From contig KQ964257.1 of NCBI GenBank assembly GCA_001566295.1, positions 434,001 to 498,000 on the forward strand: a stretch of DNA of 64,000 nt, read 5' to 3'. This document shows, in pieces, positions 10,919-22,262 of the stretch. The first letter of the stretch is position 1. Every line of letters starts with the position of its first letter. The notes under the pieces are model-generated. The model saw only the letters and a program-made list of their open reading frames with translations, was not told the DNA's origin and ran no database searches. The position numbers were made by a program, and so were the translations under genes. This DNA is from Microdochium bolleyi (Eukaryota > Ascomycota > Sordariomycetes > Xylariales > Microdochiaceae).

Positions 10919-12603
10919 ATGGCTGCCCGACAGAGCTCTGACATCCAGGGTGGATCATACCCACCTAATAGCGAGAAACAGCCAGTCGACAAGTGCATCA
11001 TCGACCCTCTGGAGAGCAACTCGAAAGTTGACGCGTCGAAGGGCGAAGTGTTTCAAGCCAATGTCGAGGGCGTCGAGTTCCGGACCGTCAGCTGGCAGCG
11101 AGCTACGGTTGTGTTCCTCAAGATCAATTTCGCCATGAGCATTCTCGCCATCCCTGCAGCCATGGCCGCTCTTGGCTCTGTCGGAGGCTCGTTGGCCGTG
11201 GTTGGCTTTACATCCCTGAACACATGTAGGTCATCTTTTGCGACGCGGGAGCGATGCAACCCAGGATGAGTCGCTTGAATTTAGGAACTCCACTGCTTTT
11301 TGCTAACTCCCTTGTTCTACACATTCAGATGCTGGTGTTTTGCTCGGTGATTTCCGCAATAGGCACCCCGAATGCCACAGTAAGCAATATGTCCAGCAGC
11401 CTCATTTGGCCACGCTTCCATACTGAACAATCTTAGCGCTGGCCGATATGATGTATTTCATCTGGGGCCGAGTTGGTCGCGAGCTGGTGGGAATCCAGAT
11501 GATCATTACGCAGATTTTGATTTCCGCCGGCGGTATTGTTACAGCGGCTACTGGGTTCAACGCGTTGACCAACCACGGGGCCTGCACGGTCTGGTTCGCC
11601 TTCCTATCTGCCGTCATCATTACACTCTGCTCATCGATCCGGACCTTCTCGCGTCTCGGCTGGTTAACGTGGTTTGGGTTCATCACGTTTGTTATCGGCG
11701 TGTTCGTGTTCACGGTTGCCGTCTCACAGCAGGATCGTCCTGCAGCAGCTCCACCGACGGGTGACTTCGACCTGGGCTGGAAACCTATCGCCTACCCTTC
11801 GTTCGTGGTCGGTATGCTGAACGCGGAAAACATCTTCATCAGCACCAGTGGATCCTACATGTTCCTGCCCGTTATCTCGGAGATGAGGCGCCCGCAAGAC
11901 TTCCGCAAAGCCTGTATCACGGGCGGCATCATCGTCGGCGCCATGTACCTCTCCTTCAGCCTCGTCATGTACCGCTACTGCGGTATCTGGCTCTCGACAC
12001 CAGCGTTTGGCAGCGCGGGCCCTCTGTTCAAAAAGATTTCCTACGGCATTGCACTGCCCGGACTTCTGATTGGTGTCGGCATCTACCAGCACGTAGCATC
12101 AAAGTACCTCTTTGTACGTGTGCTGCGCAACTCGGAGCACCTGCAGAAGAACAGTCTTACTCACTGGTCGACTTGGCTGGGCATCAACCTTGTCCTCGGA
12201 TCCCTGGCGTTTATTGTTGCCGAGGCGCTGCCCATCCTCAACTACTTGCTCGGCCTCACTGCTGCGCTGTGCGCCGCACCCTTCAGTCTCATCTTCCCGA
12301 TGCTCCTCTGGATGTACGACTACAAGTCAATCCGCACCGGCGCGACCAAGGAGAAGTTGCAGTACGGCTTCCACCTCTTTGTCATGGCTCTGGGATCCTT
12401 CATGGTTCTGGGCGGAATGTAAGTGAAGCCAGCGTTGGCGTATTCCAACCTAGCTAGCAGATTGGCACTGTTGATCGCACTTTGCTAACATGTCTCGAAA
12501 TATGAAAAGCTATGCCATGGCGATGGCAATCAAGGCTGCTTTTGACAGCGGCGAGATTGGGACCATCTTTGATTGCAGGGACAACTCCGGCTCGGTACTC
12601 TGA
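10919..12603 (+). CDS. AAAP-family amino-acid transporter (Mtr-like)
   Basis: 477 residues from exons 10919-11225, 11329-11379, 11437-12418 and 12510-12603. The junctions restore the family signature [29 protein letters not shown], typical of fungal AAAP permeases related to Neurospora Mtr (neutral and aromatic amino acids). A hydrophilic N-terminus of about 60 residues precedes [15 protein letters not shown] and roughly ten to eleven hydrophobic segments. The C-terminal tail is short. Such carriers import neutral and aromatic amino acids at the plasma membrane by proton symport. It points the same way as the DLH gene and sits between that gene and an inverted relic copy of the DLH start, which ties it physically to the catabolic cluster. 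A role in importing an aromatic substrate of the cluster is an inference. Confidence 0.88.
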
Positions 12604-13162
12604 TTCGGGATGACATCCTGTGGAACGCACGTGGGACTTACCCCCAAACAGTCCTTCCCGCACGCGTAGGAGGAAGCCTCCACGCGAGCAACTCCGTGTC
12701 AGTCCCCAAGAGGGACCCCGCTGTAAAGAAGAAGACAGAATTGATTGATGTTAGATCTATGTTGGGATTACTCTGTAGAACACTGAATGGAAATGTTTCT
12801 CTTGTTCTTCATTAAGCACCATCTCCAATACATGTGTGTCGGGTCCCCTTGTGTTGCCCTTGTGTTGATCTGCCATTCTGGCATGCAACTCTGCGCTCGA
12901 GCGGGGATGAACACGTTTCGTTTTCCCCAGAGGGGGGAGGATGACCGTTGCCGCGCCAAGTCTGGAGAACGATCCACATTCCGCACTTGACGACTCGGAT
13001 CTCGTCTGGACATTGCAGCCGATCGTATCAAGCCTACAGGCCACGAGACTGAATCATGACACTGTAGAGAACAAGATACGGGGAAGGCTAAGGAGTGCCC
13101 TCGGAAGCGGGTGTGTGGCTCCGCAGGCCGAAGCCGGCGTCGCTCCTGGGACCGGGGCTGCC
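12604..13162. other. Intergenic region between transporter and DLH
   Basis: About 560 bases containing the terminator side of the amino-acid transporter. No coding region with motifs is seen. The duplicated DLH promoter block begins at about 13163. Confidence 0.45.
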
Positions 13163-13453
13163 GGCGGCGCGGCACATCCTCCCCGGCGGTCCCCGGTAAA
13201 GTCGGCTAGCTTACACTAGCACGAGCGCTCTCTTCACTCCAAGGCTACATTAACTAGACGGACTACAGAGTACTACCGGGCAAGCTACAAGTAAGTAGCA
13301 ACCAGCAAGTAACAAGCAGTTCTGCACCAGTAAACCCATACCGCCGTAAACCTCTAAGCCCCCCCGCAACTCACACCACACCTGACCCCCTCCCCCCAAC
13401 CCCCCCAACCCGAGACATGGAAGACCGGGTCCTCGCAAAGCCGGCAGACCTGT
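13163..13453 (+). repeat. DLH promoter and start, intact partner of the inverted copy at 10445-10637
   Basis: This segment covers the promoter and first 12 codons of the dienelactone hydrolase. Its reverse complement is found, mutated and shortened, at 10445-10637. The best conserved block is 13241-13278 (38 bases identical). A second conserved block covers about 13405-13453 around the ATG. The two copies face each other and enclose the amino-acid transporter, a spacing of about 2.5 kb. Confidence 0.8.
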
Positions 13454-14612
13454 GCTGCCTCAAGGGCGCCATCCACACGGGCGAGCCGGCCGGCAAGGTC
13501 GAGCAGATTGGCGGCGTCGACACCTACGTTGCACGCCCGGACCCCACCCGCGCCAACGGCAATGTCTTGCTCTTCTTCCCCGACGCGTTCGGCCTGCACA
13601 TCAACAGCTTCCTCATGATGGACGCGTTTGCCGACTGTGGCTATCTCACTCTGGGTGTCGACTATTTTTTGGGTGTAAGCCTGCCTCCCCCCACATCCCG
13701 GTCCGTATTCTCGCCGGGCCTGAAGAGCCGGGTGCGAAGCAGAGCATGGAAAGGACTAACCAAAAGCCGGCTGATGGCGGCCTGAACAGGATGGCATCAG
13801 CAAGTACTCGGCCAACCCCCTGAATGATCCCAACTTCGACTTTGTGGGATGGAAGGACAAGCACTACAACGCCTCGGAAGAGGTCGCGGCCAAATGGGTC
13901 GCCGACGTCAAGGCGCTGCACGGCAAGCCTGAAGGCGTCAAGTTTGCCTGTGTTGGGTACTGGTAAGCAAGCAAATGGACATTTCGCAAGGCATGTCATG
14001 AGCATGACTGACCAAGGGCCCACCTGGCCTCCGCCTCTAACAGCTGGGGCGCTCGTTTTGTCTGCCAGCAGCTGTCCGAGCAGGGTTATTGCAAGGTCGG
14101 TGCCATCGCCCACCCTTCGTTCGTCAACGAGAGCCATGTCGACAAGGTCAACGGTAAGCACAGAAGAACAGCCACACATTTACTCCCTCTTACAGTACAA
14201 CACCGGGAGTTGGGTCCATGTGTCATTTTGCATGATTTTTAGACTGACGAAACCCTCCATCACCTATCATTAGAGCCGTTGTTCCTCTCCGTACCTAGCC
14301 AAGACAAGCTCTTCGAGGTGGCCGAGCGGAACCGGACGGTGGAAATGCTCTCCGGTGCTGGCAAGCATTTCAACATGCAGATTTTCTCAGATGTCGGTCA
14401 TGGGTTCGCGGTAAGTGCTTCGATCTCTAGCTTGCGCCAGCCTCTCCCCCTCTCGAACTACTGATCGACACGTTGTGCTGACTCGAAATCTTATCTCGTG
14501 CCCCTACTTATAGTCCCGCACTCGTTTGACTGATCCGTATGAGAGATGGGCCAAGGAACAGAGTTTCAAGAGTTTTGTTGACTGGTTCGACTTTTGGCTG
14601 GCAAAGGCATGA
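13417..14612 (+). CDS. Dienelactone hydrolase family protein (DLH1-like)
   Basis: 258 residues, normal for the family, from exons 13417-13674, 13790-13962, 14044-14153, 14274-14410 and 14514-14612; every phase agrees. The nucleophile is Cys144 in the elbow GYCWGAR, restored across the second junction, and the catalytic His is in DVGHGFA. This is the Cys-Asp-His arrangement of dienelactone hydrolases. VLLFFPDAFGLH supplies the oxyanion strand. Bacterial members open dienelactones in chlorocatechol and muconate pathways; fungal members are widespread and poorly assigned. In Fusarium, DLH1 belongs to the FDB1 benzoxazolinone cluster together with MBL1 and AMD1, although published deletion showed it is not needed for benzoxazolinone loss. 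An amidase and an MBL gene follow within 7 kb here, so a common pathway is likely. The protein is predicted cytosolic. Confidence 0.9.
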
Positions 14613-15055
14613 GAAGGCCGCCCAGGCAAAGGGAAGTGACTTGAACGGGTAGGGAGCTGTATCATTAGCTTAGTTTGCGGCGCTCAGCTGATAATTATGC
14701 TGGACTGCCGAAGAATTCAAAGCTCTTAACCCAAAATCGCGCACGGTGTCGCGCAGTCTGGCGCTAGATAATCAAACATCGTCGTCTGACAAACCAGTGC
14801 AAACATGCGAAAACGTCCTTTGACCGGGTCGACTCGTCCAGTCCGCCGGGTGGGACAACAGCAATATCCTTAGCGGCACAAGAGGGAGCGAACATTTGCC
14901 ATTCTTCTCTGTTTGATATCATCGAAACGATTCTGGGCGAGTCATAGGATATTTCATTCATTATACAAAAGAAAGCAGCAGATATCTACAACGTGTGATC
15001 CAATGATACCATTCCTCCCGCTTGCGTCGAGCCTTGCATGTGTTTGCATACTTCC
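14613..15055. other. Convergent intergenic region
   Basis: About 440 bases between the ends of the DLH gene (plus strand) and the FAD monooxygenase gene (minus strand). It presumably holds both 3' ends. No gene is seen. Confidence 0.5.
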
Positions 15056-16709
15056 TCAAATTCTCGCCTGCGGTTTCGACTTGGACGCCAGAGCCTCGTC
15101 CATCCTTCTCAGCGCCTCGTCCACGTCGTCCTTTGTGTCGTGGAACCACAGCCAGTCGTACCGGCCGTTCTGGACGTGGGGCAGGATCCGGGCCATGTCG
15201 CTGCCGGCGTCCTCATGCTCGAAGAAGATGAGCTTCTGCATGTCGTAGGCCTGCTCGAGCTGCCTCTGGGCCCGCGGCCGGCGTACGGCGTCGTACGCCT
15301 CCATGCCCGCGCGGATGACGGGCATGTCGCTCTCACCCGCGGGACCGCTGGGCTGCAGCTCGGCGATGCGGGCGAGCACATTGGCCAGCACGAGCGCGTC
15401 CTCGAGCCCCTGCGCGGCGCCGGCCGCCTGGAAGGGCAGCGAGGCGTGGGCGCTATCGCCGAGGATGCACACGCGGTCGCGCGCGTAAGTCGCCGTCTTC
15501 CAGTGGTGGAACAGGCCCCATTTCAGGGGCTTGGCCTTGCTCAGGAGCTGGCGGAACCGTTCGTCCAGCTTCGGGTCCGCAAAGTCGGCCATCATGGACT
15601 CGTACGTGACGCGCTCCGTCACCGCGTTGGGCAGCTTCCACCCGTCCTTGTCGTCGGCCACGAGCAGCAGGTAGTTGAACTCGGCGCCCTTGCTGATGCG
15701 GTACGTCACGCAGCCGCGTCGGTCGCCAAAGTAGATCTTGGCCACGTCCGTCCTGTCTCCGAGAATCGCGTCGGCCTCCTCGATCGGGATCACCGCCCGG
15801 TAGACGTAGCAGCCGGCATACACGGGCTTGATCTGCTCCGGGTGTGTCGCCCCGAGAACCTCGGCGCGGACGGTGCTCTGGATGCCGTCGGCGCCGGCGA
15901 GGACGTCGGCCTCGGCTGTCGTGCCGTCCGAAAACGTCAGCGTGACGCCCTCGGCTGTCTGCTCAATCTTGTCCAGACGCTTGGAGAACTTGACGTTTTC
16001 GATCGGGAAGAAGCTGGTCATGACGTCGAGGAGCGCCTTGCGGTGTGCCTGCATCGAGAGGGCGGCCCTTGTGTCAGCTGCTTCGCCATCTATGGTGATT
16101 CAAGTAAGACAAGAGGGAAAGGACGTACAGATTTGCGGACATAGTTGGGGTGGCCCCAGCCGCAGTTGCTTGCCCACGCCTGATCGCGGCCTGCATGATA
16201 AAGGTCAGTACTCACTGCCTATACCTCTGAATCTCGGGGTTCACGGGGGGTACCGTGAGAAGTCAGGAGAGAAGCGTACCGAGTCCTTCTTGGACCAGGT
16301 GGCCTTCGAAAAAGATGTTCTGTGCGTCTGCAAGCTTGTTGCCCACACAGATCTCTTCGTAGAGTGGCCGGAAGGCAGGATCGATCAGATCCATGGTCCT
16401 CGTGCCATTGGGAGCGAAGCCGATGCCGGCACTGTGAGGGACCAGGACTCGTTAGTAAGTGTCAATACATCCCATGGAGACAAGGAGCATGGCATCAAAA
16501 CATACCCGACGGCTGAATATTCAGGGGCCTCCTCATACAAGGTAAAGGAAACCCCCTGCTTGTACAGGGCCATGGCCAGCGCAAGGCCTGCGACGCCAGC
16601 GCCTGTCGAGAACCGCAACATCAGCACACAGGCGGCCAGCTACCTCGAACAGTCAGGAATACTCACCGGCGATCGCGACATGGAACTCTCGGTTGGCTGA
16701 TGGAGACAT
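15056..16709 (-). CDS. FAD-dependent aromatic monooxygenase, salicylate-hydroxylase-like
   Basis: 448 residues from exons 16709-16667, 16602-16506, 16431-16280, 16190-16129 and 16048-15056, all phases consistent. The N-terminal dinucleotide-binding motif is GAGVAG at residues 15-20, restored across the first junction. The FAD ribityl-binding GD motif is in [14 protein letters not shown], and a DG motif (GADGIQS) is present between them. This is the class A flavoprotein hydroxylase layout (salicylate, 3-hydroxybenzoate and kynurenine hydroxylases): NAD(P)H-dependent hydroxylation of an aromatic ring, sometimes with decarboxylation. No signal or membrane segment is seen. The gene is divergent from the amidase across a shared 0.6-kb promoter, which suggests co-regulation. 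A role in oxidising an aromatic intermediate of the cluster is an inference. Confidence 0.88.
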
Positions 16710-17333
16710 GGTGCACGGTGTATGGCAGGGTTCCGGTTGAAGATGATGGGGCAAAACTGCGATGCCAGAGCAGGTCGCTAGAGAAGGATTCTTTCTCTTT
16801 TCTACGCCCGTTGATGCGATCAAGACGTGCCCAGAATCTGCCGAGTGTCGAACGATGATGCTGTGCTGGGCATCTGTCCGGTCACGGCATACTCGCGGGT
16901 GGCCTTCTCCGGGCACGCTCCGCCCGCCGAGACGCGCTTGACCCCTAGCTCCGGAGATCCTCAGCGCGAGAGACGCCCGCTGACGCCGCCCCGCCGCCGC
17001 TATCAGTTCCTAGTCGCGTAGTTATCGCCTGCCGGGGCCCAAGGGGACTTCCCGCGGCCCGGCCGACGGCACAACCGGCGGCTGGGCCCGGCTATCCATC
17101 CCTGTTGCCACACTGGGCCAGGGTTTCTCCAAATCGTCCCCAACGGACATCTCCAAATTGTTCCCCACCGCCGAGGCTCCGTCTTCGGCTCGCCGCAGTC
17201 GTGTGCGGTCGCAGCTATGCCTACGGTACCTGTCTAAAGGACCGGCAGCGCCGTGCCGGCCATAGTGGTGGCCCAGAGACTGGAGGCCACGCAAAGTATT
17301 GCACTCGGCGCCTCGACACCACGATTGCCGACC
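16710..17333. promoter_or_regulatory. Shared divergent promoter of FAD monooxygenase and amidase
   Basis: 624 bases separate the two start codons, which point away from each other. The region contains several CGG/CCG triplets, including a TCCGGA palindrome near 16950, the kind of half-site used by Zn2Cys6 regulators such as the one encoded at 23671-26272. No TATA box stands out. Binding by that regulator is an inference. Confidence 0.45.
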
Positions 17334-19399
17334 ATGACCAGCAAGCAGAGCAGCAACCAGCCCGCGAGGCCATGGACAGATGTTGTCCGGGAGAAGCGAG
17401 CCCAACGAGATGCCATCCTCTCAAGACACCACGCCGACGATGCACAAGTCGCCCTCTTGTCGCACGCTGGGTCCCCCATCGTCAACGTGGAACAAGTGAC
17501 CAGCCTCCTGGCCATAGGCAACATCACTGCGGAAGAACTCACGCGCGCCTACATTGCAAGGTAAGGAGTTCTCTTGCAAGCGGCAAAAGCTGTGCTGGTC
17601 GGGAATATGTGTATGTTGACTGGCCACTCCTTATAGAGCCTGCGAGGCCCACAAGAAGGTAAGATGACCCTCGCAACTACGCCCTTCCAGTGTCTGCAAT
17701 ATGTGTACGGAGACGAGCATCGAATTCTGACTCGGCCGTATTGCACACTCCCTAGACAAACTGCCTGACTGAGATCAACTTCGACAATGCCCTCAAGCAA
17801 GCCAGACGGCTTGATGAGTTCAGAAAAACCCATGGCAGACTCAAAGGGCCTCTTCACGGAGTTCCCATGTCGTTCAAGGACCAGTTCAATATCAAGGGCC
17901 TTGACACAACGATGGGATATGCTGGCCGGGCGTTCGCTCCAGCCGACTCGGACTGTCCCTTGATCACTTCTTTGGAGGACCTCGGGGCCATCATCCTGGC
18001 CAAGACCAACCTGCCCCAGAGCATCATGGTCAGTCATGCATCACTGATGTCCCTCCCTGATGTGTGAGGAAGAATGCTGACGATCGCGTGCCCTCCCAGT
18101 GGTGCGAGACGGACAACCCGCTCTGGGGACTGACTACGCATCCCGCGAACCCGGATCTCACATCAGGCGGCTCCTCGGGAGGGGAGGGCGCCTTGCTAGC
18201 CCTCGGAGGCTCGCTGGTCGGCTGGGGGACGGACATTGGGGGCTCGATCCGTATCCCGAGCCACATCAACGGGCTCTGGGGTCTCAAACCCACGGTAAGC
18301 GCCCCTGGCCGGGTTTTGGCCATTGTTCTTCTTCTTCCACGAGCTGGGTGCACTAGACATATGCTGACGGAGTGCTTGTTGCTCATCCGCGCCAGAGCAA
18401 TCGCTTGTCGTACCGGGGCGTCGAGGTCACGCAAGACGGCCAACAGCACGTCCCTTCTACGATAGGACCGATGGCTACCTCTCTCGCCTCCCTGGTGAGC
18501 ACAACCAGGCTGGTGATCGAGGCAGCGCCCTGGACCACTGATCCGCTGATCCCCCCGATCCCCTGGCGCGACAATGTGCTGCAGGACGCGGCATCGAGGC
18601 CCCTGGTCATCGGCCTGGTGCTGGACGACGGCGTGGTCAGGGTGCACCCGCCCATCCGTCGCATTCTTACCGAACTTGCTGCCGCACTGCAGGCCGCAGG
18701 GCATGAGATTATCCCCTGGGACACCAGCTTGAATGCCTCGTGCATTGCGGTTAATGTGAGTCCGCGGCAAGCCCCCTTGTTCTCTGCTGCTTTGGAAGAT
18801 TGAAAAGACGTTCGAATGCATCTAGGCGCCAGCTAGCTGACTCTGGAGTGATGGCGGGACTCTAGGACGCATTCTATTCGACTGACGGCGGCGAGGACAT
18901 CCGCCGCGCGGTCGAGCAGGGCGGGGAGCCGTTCGCGCCCAAGACCCAGGCCTTCATCGACCGCGGCGAAGCCGTCTCCGTGTACGAGTACTGGCAGCTG
19001 AACAAGAGGAAGGTGGACCGCCAGCGGGCGTACAACGACATGTGGCAGCAGGCGCGCTCCCCCACGTCGGGCCGCCCCGTCGACGTGCTGCTCATGCCGA
19101 CGATGCCGCACACGAGCACGCCTCACGGCCACTGCGGCCGCTGGACCGGCTACACCAAGCTCTTCAACTTCCTCGACTACACGGCCCTGGCGTTCCCGGC
19201 GGGCGTGGCGGACAAGGTCAAGGATGCGGCATATCTGGATTCCGAGTACACACCGCGCAATGAGCTGGACGCGTGGAACTGGCAGCTCTACGACGCCGAG
19301 ATTATGGAGGGTCTCCCGGTCGGGCTGCAGATCGTGGGCCAGAGATATGACGAGGAAAAAGTCCTGGGTGCGGCTTCCCAGATCCAGAAGCACATATAG
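17334..19399 (+). CDS. Amidase-signature family amidase (acetamidase type, AMD1-like)
   Basis: 536 residues from exons 17334-17560, 17637-17658, 17756-18028, 18100-18294, 18396-18755 and 18866-19399. The third intron uses a GTCAGT donor. The Ser-cisSer-Lys triad is complete: Lys124 in SFKDQF, Ser199 in [10 protein letters not shown] and Ser223 in [23 protein letters not shown] and the end [16 protein letters not shown] match fungal acetamidases. It hydrolyses amides to acid and ammonia in the cytosol. The start at 17334 is chosen for its context (gccgaccATGa) and because residues [14 protein letters not shown] then fall at the family's usual N-terminus; an upstream in-frame ATG at 17253 is possible. 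AMD1 of the Fusarium FDB1 cluster is of this family. It could cleave an N-acyl or formyl derivative of an aminophenol, which is speculative. Confidence 0.9.
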
Positions 19400-20129
19400 A
19401 CTTGAAGACGAGCGTAAATCTCCAATTGCATTCATTTGCCTTGCTGCACAGACCTGGCCTCCCGCGAAACTTGAACATAAGTGACCCACGAACAGGAATC
19501 CTACAGGTGTGGGTAATCCTGCCGCACAGCATCTGTACGATGATGTTCGACCGGGGACATGTATCCCTTGGAGTCTGAGACAGTGCTAGAAGATTTTGCT
19601 ACATCTAACAACAGACCAGCAGGCGCGAGACACAAGTGAAATGGAGTTGACACAGACAAGACGGTGGGACTAATATATGGCAGGACACAGAGCTCTGGGA
19701 ACAAGACGTGACTTTCTGGAATTCGTCAACGAGCAATGAGATCACACCATCAAGGAGATCAAGATGTTGGTCCGGTTGGTTAGTTGATCCGATTCACAAT
19801 ACATGGTTCACATTTTCAGTCCTTCTCTCGCTGTAACGCTACTTCTGAAGCTGCATTCTCGGGGTATAACAAACATTGATTGCGTTTGGCATGCGCCATG
19901 TGAAAAATAAAGATCCTAAACCAAGCTTGCACGAGACTCATGGGAGGAAATCCCAGAGGCACCCTTAACGCCCAGGTGTGCATAAACACCACTTCGGGAG
20001 TACTAGACAACAGCCCAGACATACTCTCTATTCTGTCCGCAGAGTCCAGAGAAAGGAAGCTGTCAAGATATTTTCAAGCCCGAAACAAAGAAAGAAGGAG
20101 TCCCCATGTCTTCCGGCCCAGCAACCAGG
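19400..20129. other. Convergent intergenic region
   Basis: About 730 bases between the amidase stop and the end of the MBL gene on the other strand. No coding region or RNA gene is seen. Confidence 0.5.
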
Positions 20130-21401
20130 TCACGGCCGGAAACTCTCCAGGAAGCGCCACCTCGTCGTGTCCTTCCAGCCTTTCGCCATCCAGTCGTTCG
20201 CGGGCCGCGGGTAGAGCTCGATGGTGCCGCCCAGGGTCATGTCGTGCGCCATGACGGGGAAGATGTTGTCGTGGGCGTCGGCGTCCATCATCTTGACGAT
20301 GCTGTCCTTGGCCGCGGCCGCGTCGTGGTGCCAGCCGTCACCGGGCACTGGGTCAAAGAAGGGCGCCTCGGGATCGCCGCGAGGGTGGATGGCCAGGAAG
20401 ATCTTGCCCGGGCAGCAGCCGGTGGCGAGGCTGTTGGCGAGGCTGCCGCCGCTGCCGCCGCTGCCGCTGCCGCCGACGGGGAGGCGCGGGTCGCGGATGC
20501 CAGGGATCATGTCGGGCAGCGGCATGTGCGGCGAAGGGCGGTACTCGCCGGCGTGGTGCGCAATGTCGCCTCCGAGCAGGATAAAAGTCGGCGGGTCGGC
20601 CGTCGTGCGGGCCAGCGCCGACATGTGGCCGATGGCGTGGCCGGGCGAGTCGAGCAGGTAGAAGCTGCCGTCCCCGTAGAAGTCGACGGCGCGGAACTGC
20701 CCGATCTGGAGTCTCGGGCGCGAGGCCAGCAGCACGCCGGTGCCCTCGTCCTGGACAGTGGCCTCGCCTTTGAGCTTCGGTGGCGTTGCCGGTGAGTTGT
20801 TGATGTTGTTGTTGATGGCGGGAGGACCGCTGGGCCCGTCAAAGTCCACCTCGTGCAAGGCGCGGCCCTGCCAGGCCCGCGAGTCGACATGTGAATCCCA
20901 GTCGGTTGGGTGGCCTGGCATAACGCTCTCGCGGAACCCGGGGCCGACCATCAAGTCTGTGGTCAGGGGAAACCGGGTTGGGTCGCCAGTGTGGTCGAAG
21001 TGCCAGTGCGACCAGATGATGGCGCCCACGTCCTCGGGCCGGTCCCCGTTCTCGGTGAGGATGGTCGCGACGTCCTTGTCGACGCGGATGCCGCACCCAC
21101 TCTCCTTGATACCGCGCACGAAGGGCTCCGGGCTGTTTTCCCAGTCCTTGCGCACGCCGAGGTCGAACAGCAGCGTGTCGTACTTGTCGCCTCCGGAGGG
21201 GCTCCGATGCCGGACCATGTACGAGTACGAGAGGCCGTTCATGACCTCGAAGCCGGGCACGATCGGGTCCACAAAGGCCGAGGCCGGGAAGCCCGTCATG
21301 AAGCTCGTCGTGTCGATGATGTAGACTTCAACAGTGCTCTGCGAGGCTGGGATCTGCAGGTCCGGCAGCGGCCGCGCCGACTTCTCTTGTGTTGATCCCA
21401 T
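20130..21401 (-). CDS. Metallo-beta-lactamase-fold hydrolase (lactamase/lactonase, MBL1-like)
   Basis: Intronless gene of 423 residues. The zinc-binding signature HxHxDH is present as [10 protein letters not shown] with His132, His134, Asp136 and His137. Further metal-ligand candidates are His in [11 protein letters not shown] and in [11 protein letters not shown], and the overall order matches AiiA-type lactonases. The length exceeds bacterial AiiA (about 250) because of fungal insertions, including a Gly/Ser-rich run near residues 320-335. No signal peptide is seen. In Fusarium verticillioides MBL1 of this superfamily is required to degrade 2-benzoxazolinone, by opening the cyclic carbamate to 2-aminophenol. 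The adjacent NAT, amidase and DLH genes make a lactam or lactone of plant origin the most plausible substrate; a quorum-quenching lactonase is the alternative. Confidence 0.88.
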   Translation of the reverse strand: MGSTQEKSARPLPDLQIPASQSTVEVYIIDTTSFMTGFPASAFVDPIVPGFEVMNGLSYSYMVRHRSPSGGDKYDTLLFDLGVRKDWENSPEPFVRGIKESGCGIRVDKDVATILTENGDRPEDVGAIIWSHWHFDHTGDPTRFPLTTDLMVGPGFRESVMPGHPTDWDSHVDSRAWQGRALHEVDFDGPSGPPAINNNINNSPATPPKLKGEATVQDEGTGVLLASRPRLQIGQFRAVDFYGDGSFYLLDSPGHAIGHMSALARTTADPPTFILLGGDIAHHAGEYRPSPHMPLPDMIPGIRDPRLPVGGSGSGGSGGSLANSLATGCCPGKIFLAIHPRGDPEAPFFDPVPGDGWHHDAAAAKDSIVKMMDADAHDNIFPVMAHDMTLGGTIELYPRPANDWMAKGWKDTTRWRFLESFRP

Positions 21402-22262
21402 GGCTGAGTTGGGTTTGCTTGCGGCTCAGAAGATGCCAGGTTGATGATGATCACGTCCTAGATGGCAAGGCTTGCTATTGCTAGATGGACGGTGATGCGA
21501 TCTCGCGCTGCCTTCAGGACCTGTGGACTTCCTTCTATAACTTATGAGGTCCAAGGCCCAGGCCCCTGAGGCCGTGCGAGCAGTTCGGAGGAGGAGCGGC
21601 TGGCCGACTGCGGGGTAAGACCAAAGGGGCCCGGCCCTCCGGACGGGAAGCCCGAGTTGCAATGCATATCGCGGCCTGGCCTGGCAGAGTTCTGCCGACT
21701 AGACCCCACTTTAGATAGGAGGTGGAGAGACGGAGCGGCGCCATGTCGTCGACAGCCACCGCAGTGCTATCTCCAATAGCCGTCTCGTCTTGCCCCCCCC
21801 ACGAAACGACCCGGTTAAGTCCCCGGATTCCGACTTTGTCTATCAGCCACTGTTTTGTCATCAAATGGTATTGGACACTGGCAGGTCTCTGACTCGCAGG
21901 GTCGACCTGGACCGCCCGGGGCCTTATCACCCAGGTACGAATGAAACCCCAGTGTCGGCTTTCCCACAGCCAGGATTCACTCCTTCGGACAGACTTTGTG
22001 CGGGGAACGTCAGAGTCGGCTGTGCACAGTGTCGTCTTGTGCGTCGCAAAAAGCGCTCTTAGGAGCGACTAGGCAAGGTCATCTGACTTGCACAGCTGTA
22101 GCGCAGAACATCGGTACATGACGACACGCACACATACACACACCACGTAGCATGGGCACACACGCGTACCCTTCACTTCTATGCTCATCAGAGCACACAA
22201 GGTTTGCGCTTCTGCAAGTCGTAGGCAGTCAAAAGCCAAATCGTTGTTGATACATCTCGCCT
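21402..22262. promoter_or_regulatory. Promoter region of the MBL gene
   Basis: About 860 bases between the MBL start and the NAT stop codon. CGG/CCG-rich elements are present near 21590-21650, including TCCGGA, compatible with Zn2Cys6 binding. No gene with motifs is seen. Confidence 0.4.

Noticed and set aside
16940..16960. TCCGGA palindrome here and near 21640 as a shared cluster operator
   Set aside because: Only two clear copies were found and none in the NAT, DLH or transporter promoters; in GC-rich DNA such 6-mers are expected by chance. Mentioned only as a possible site.
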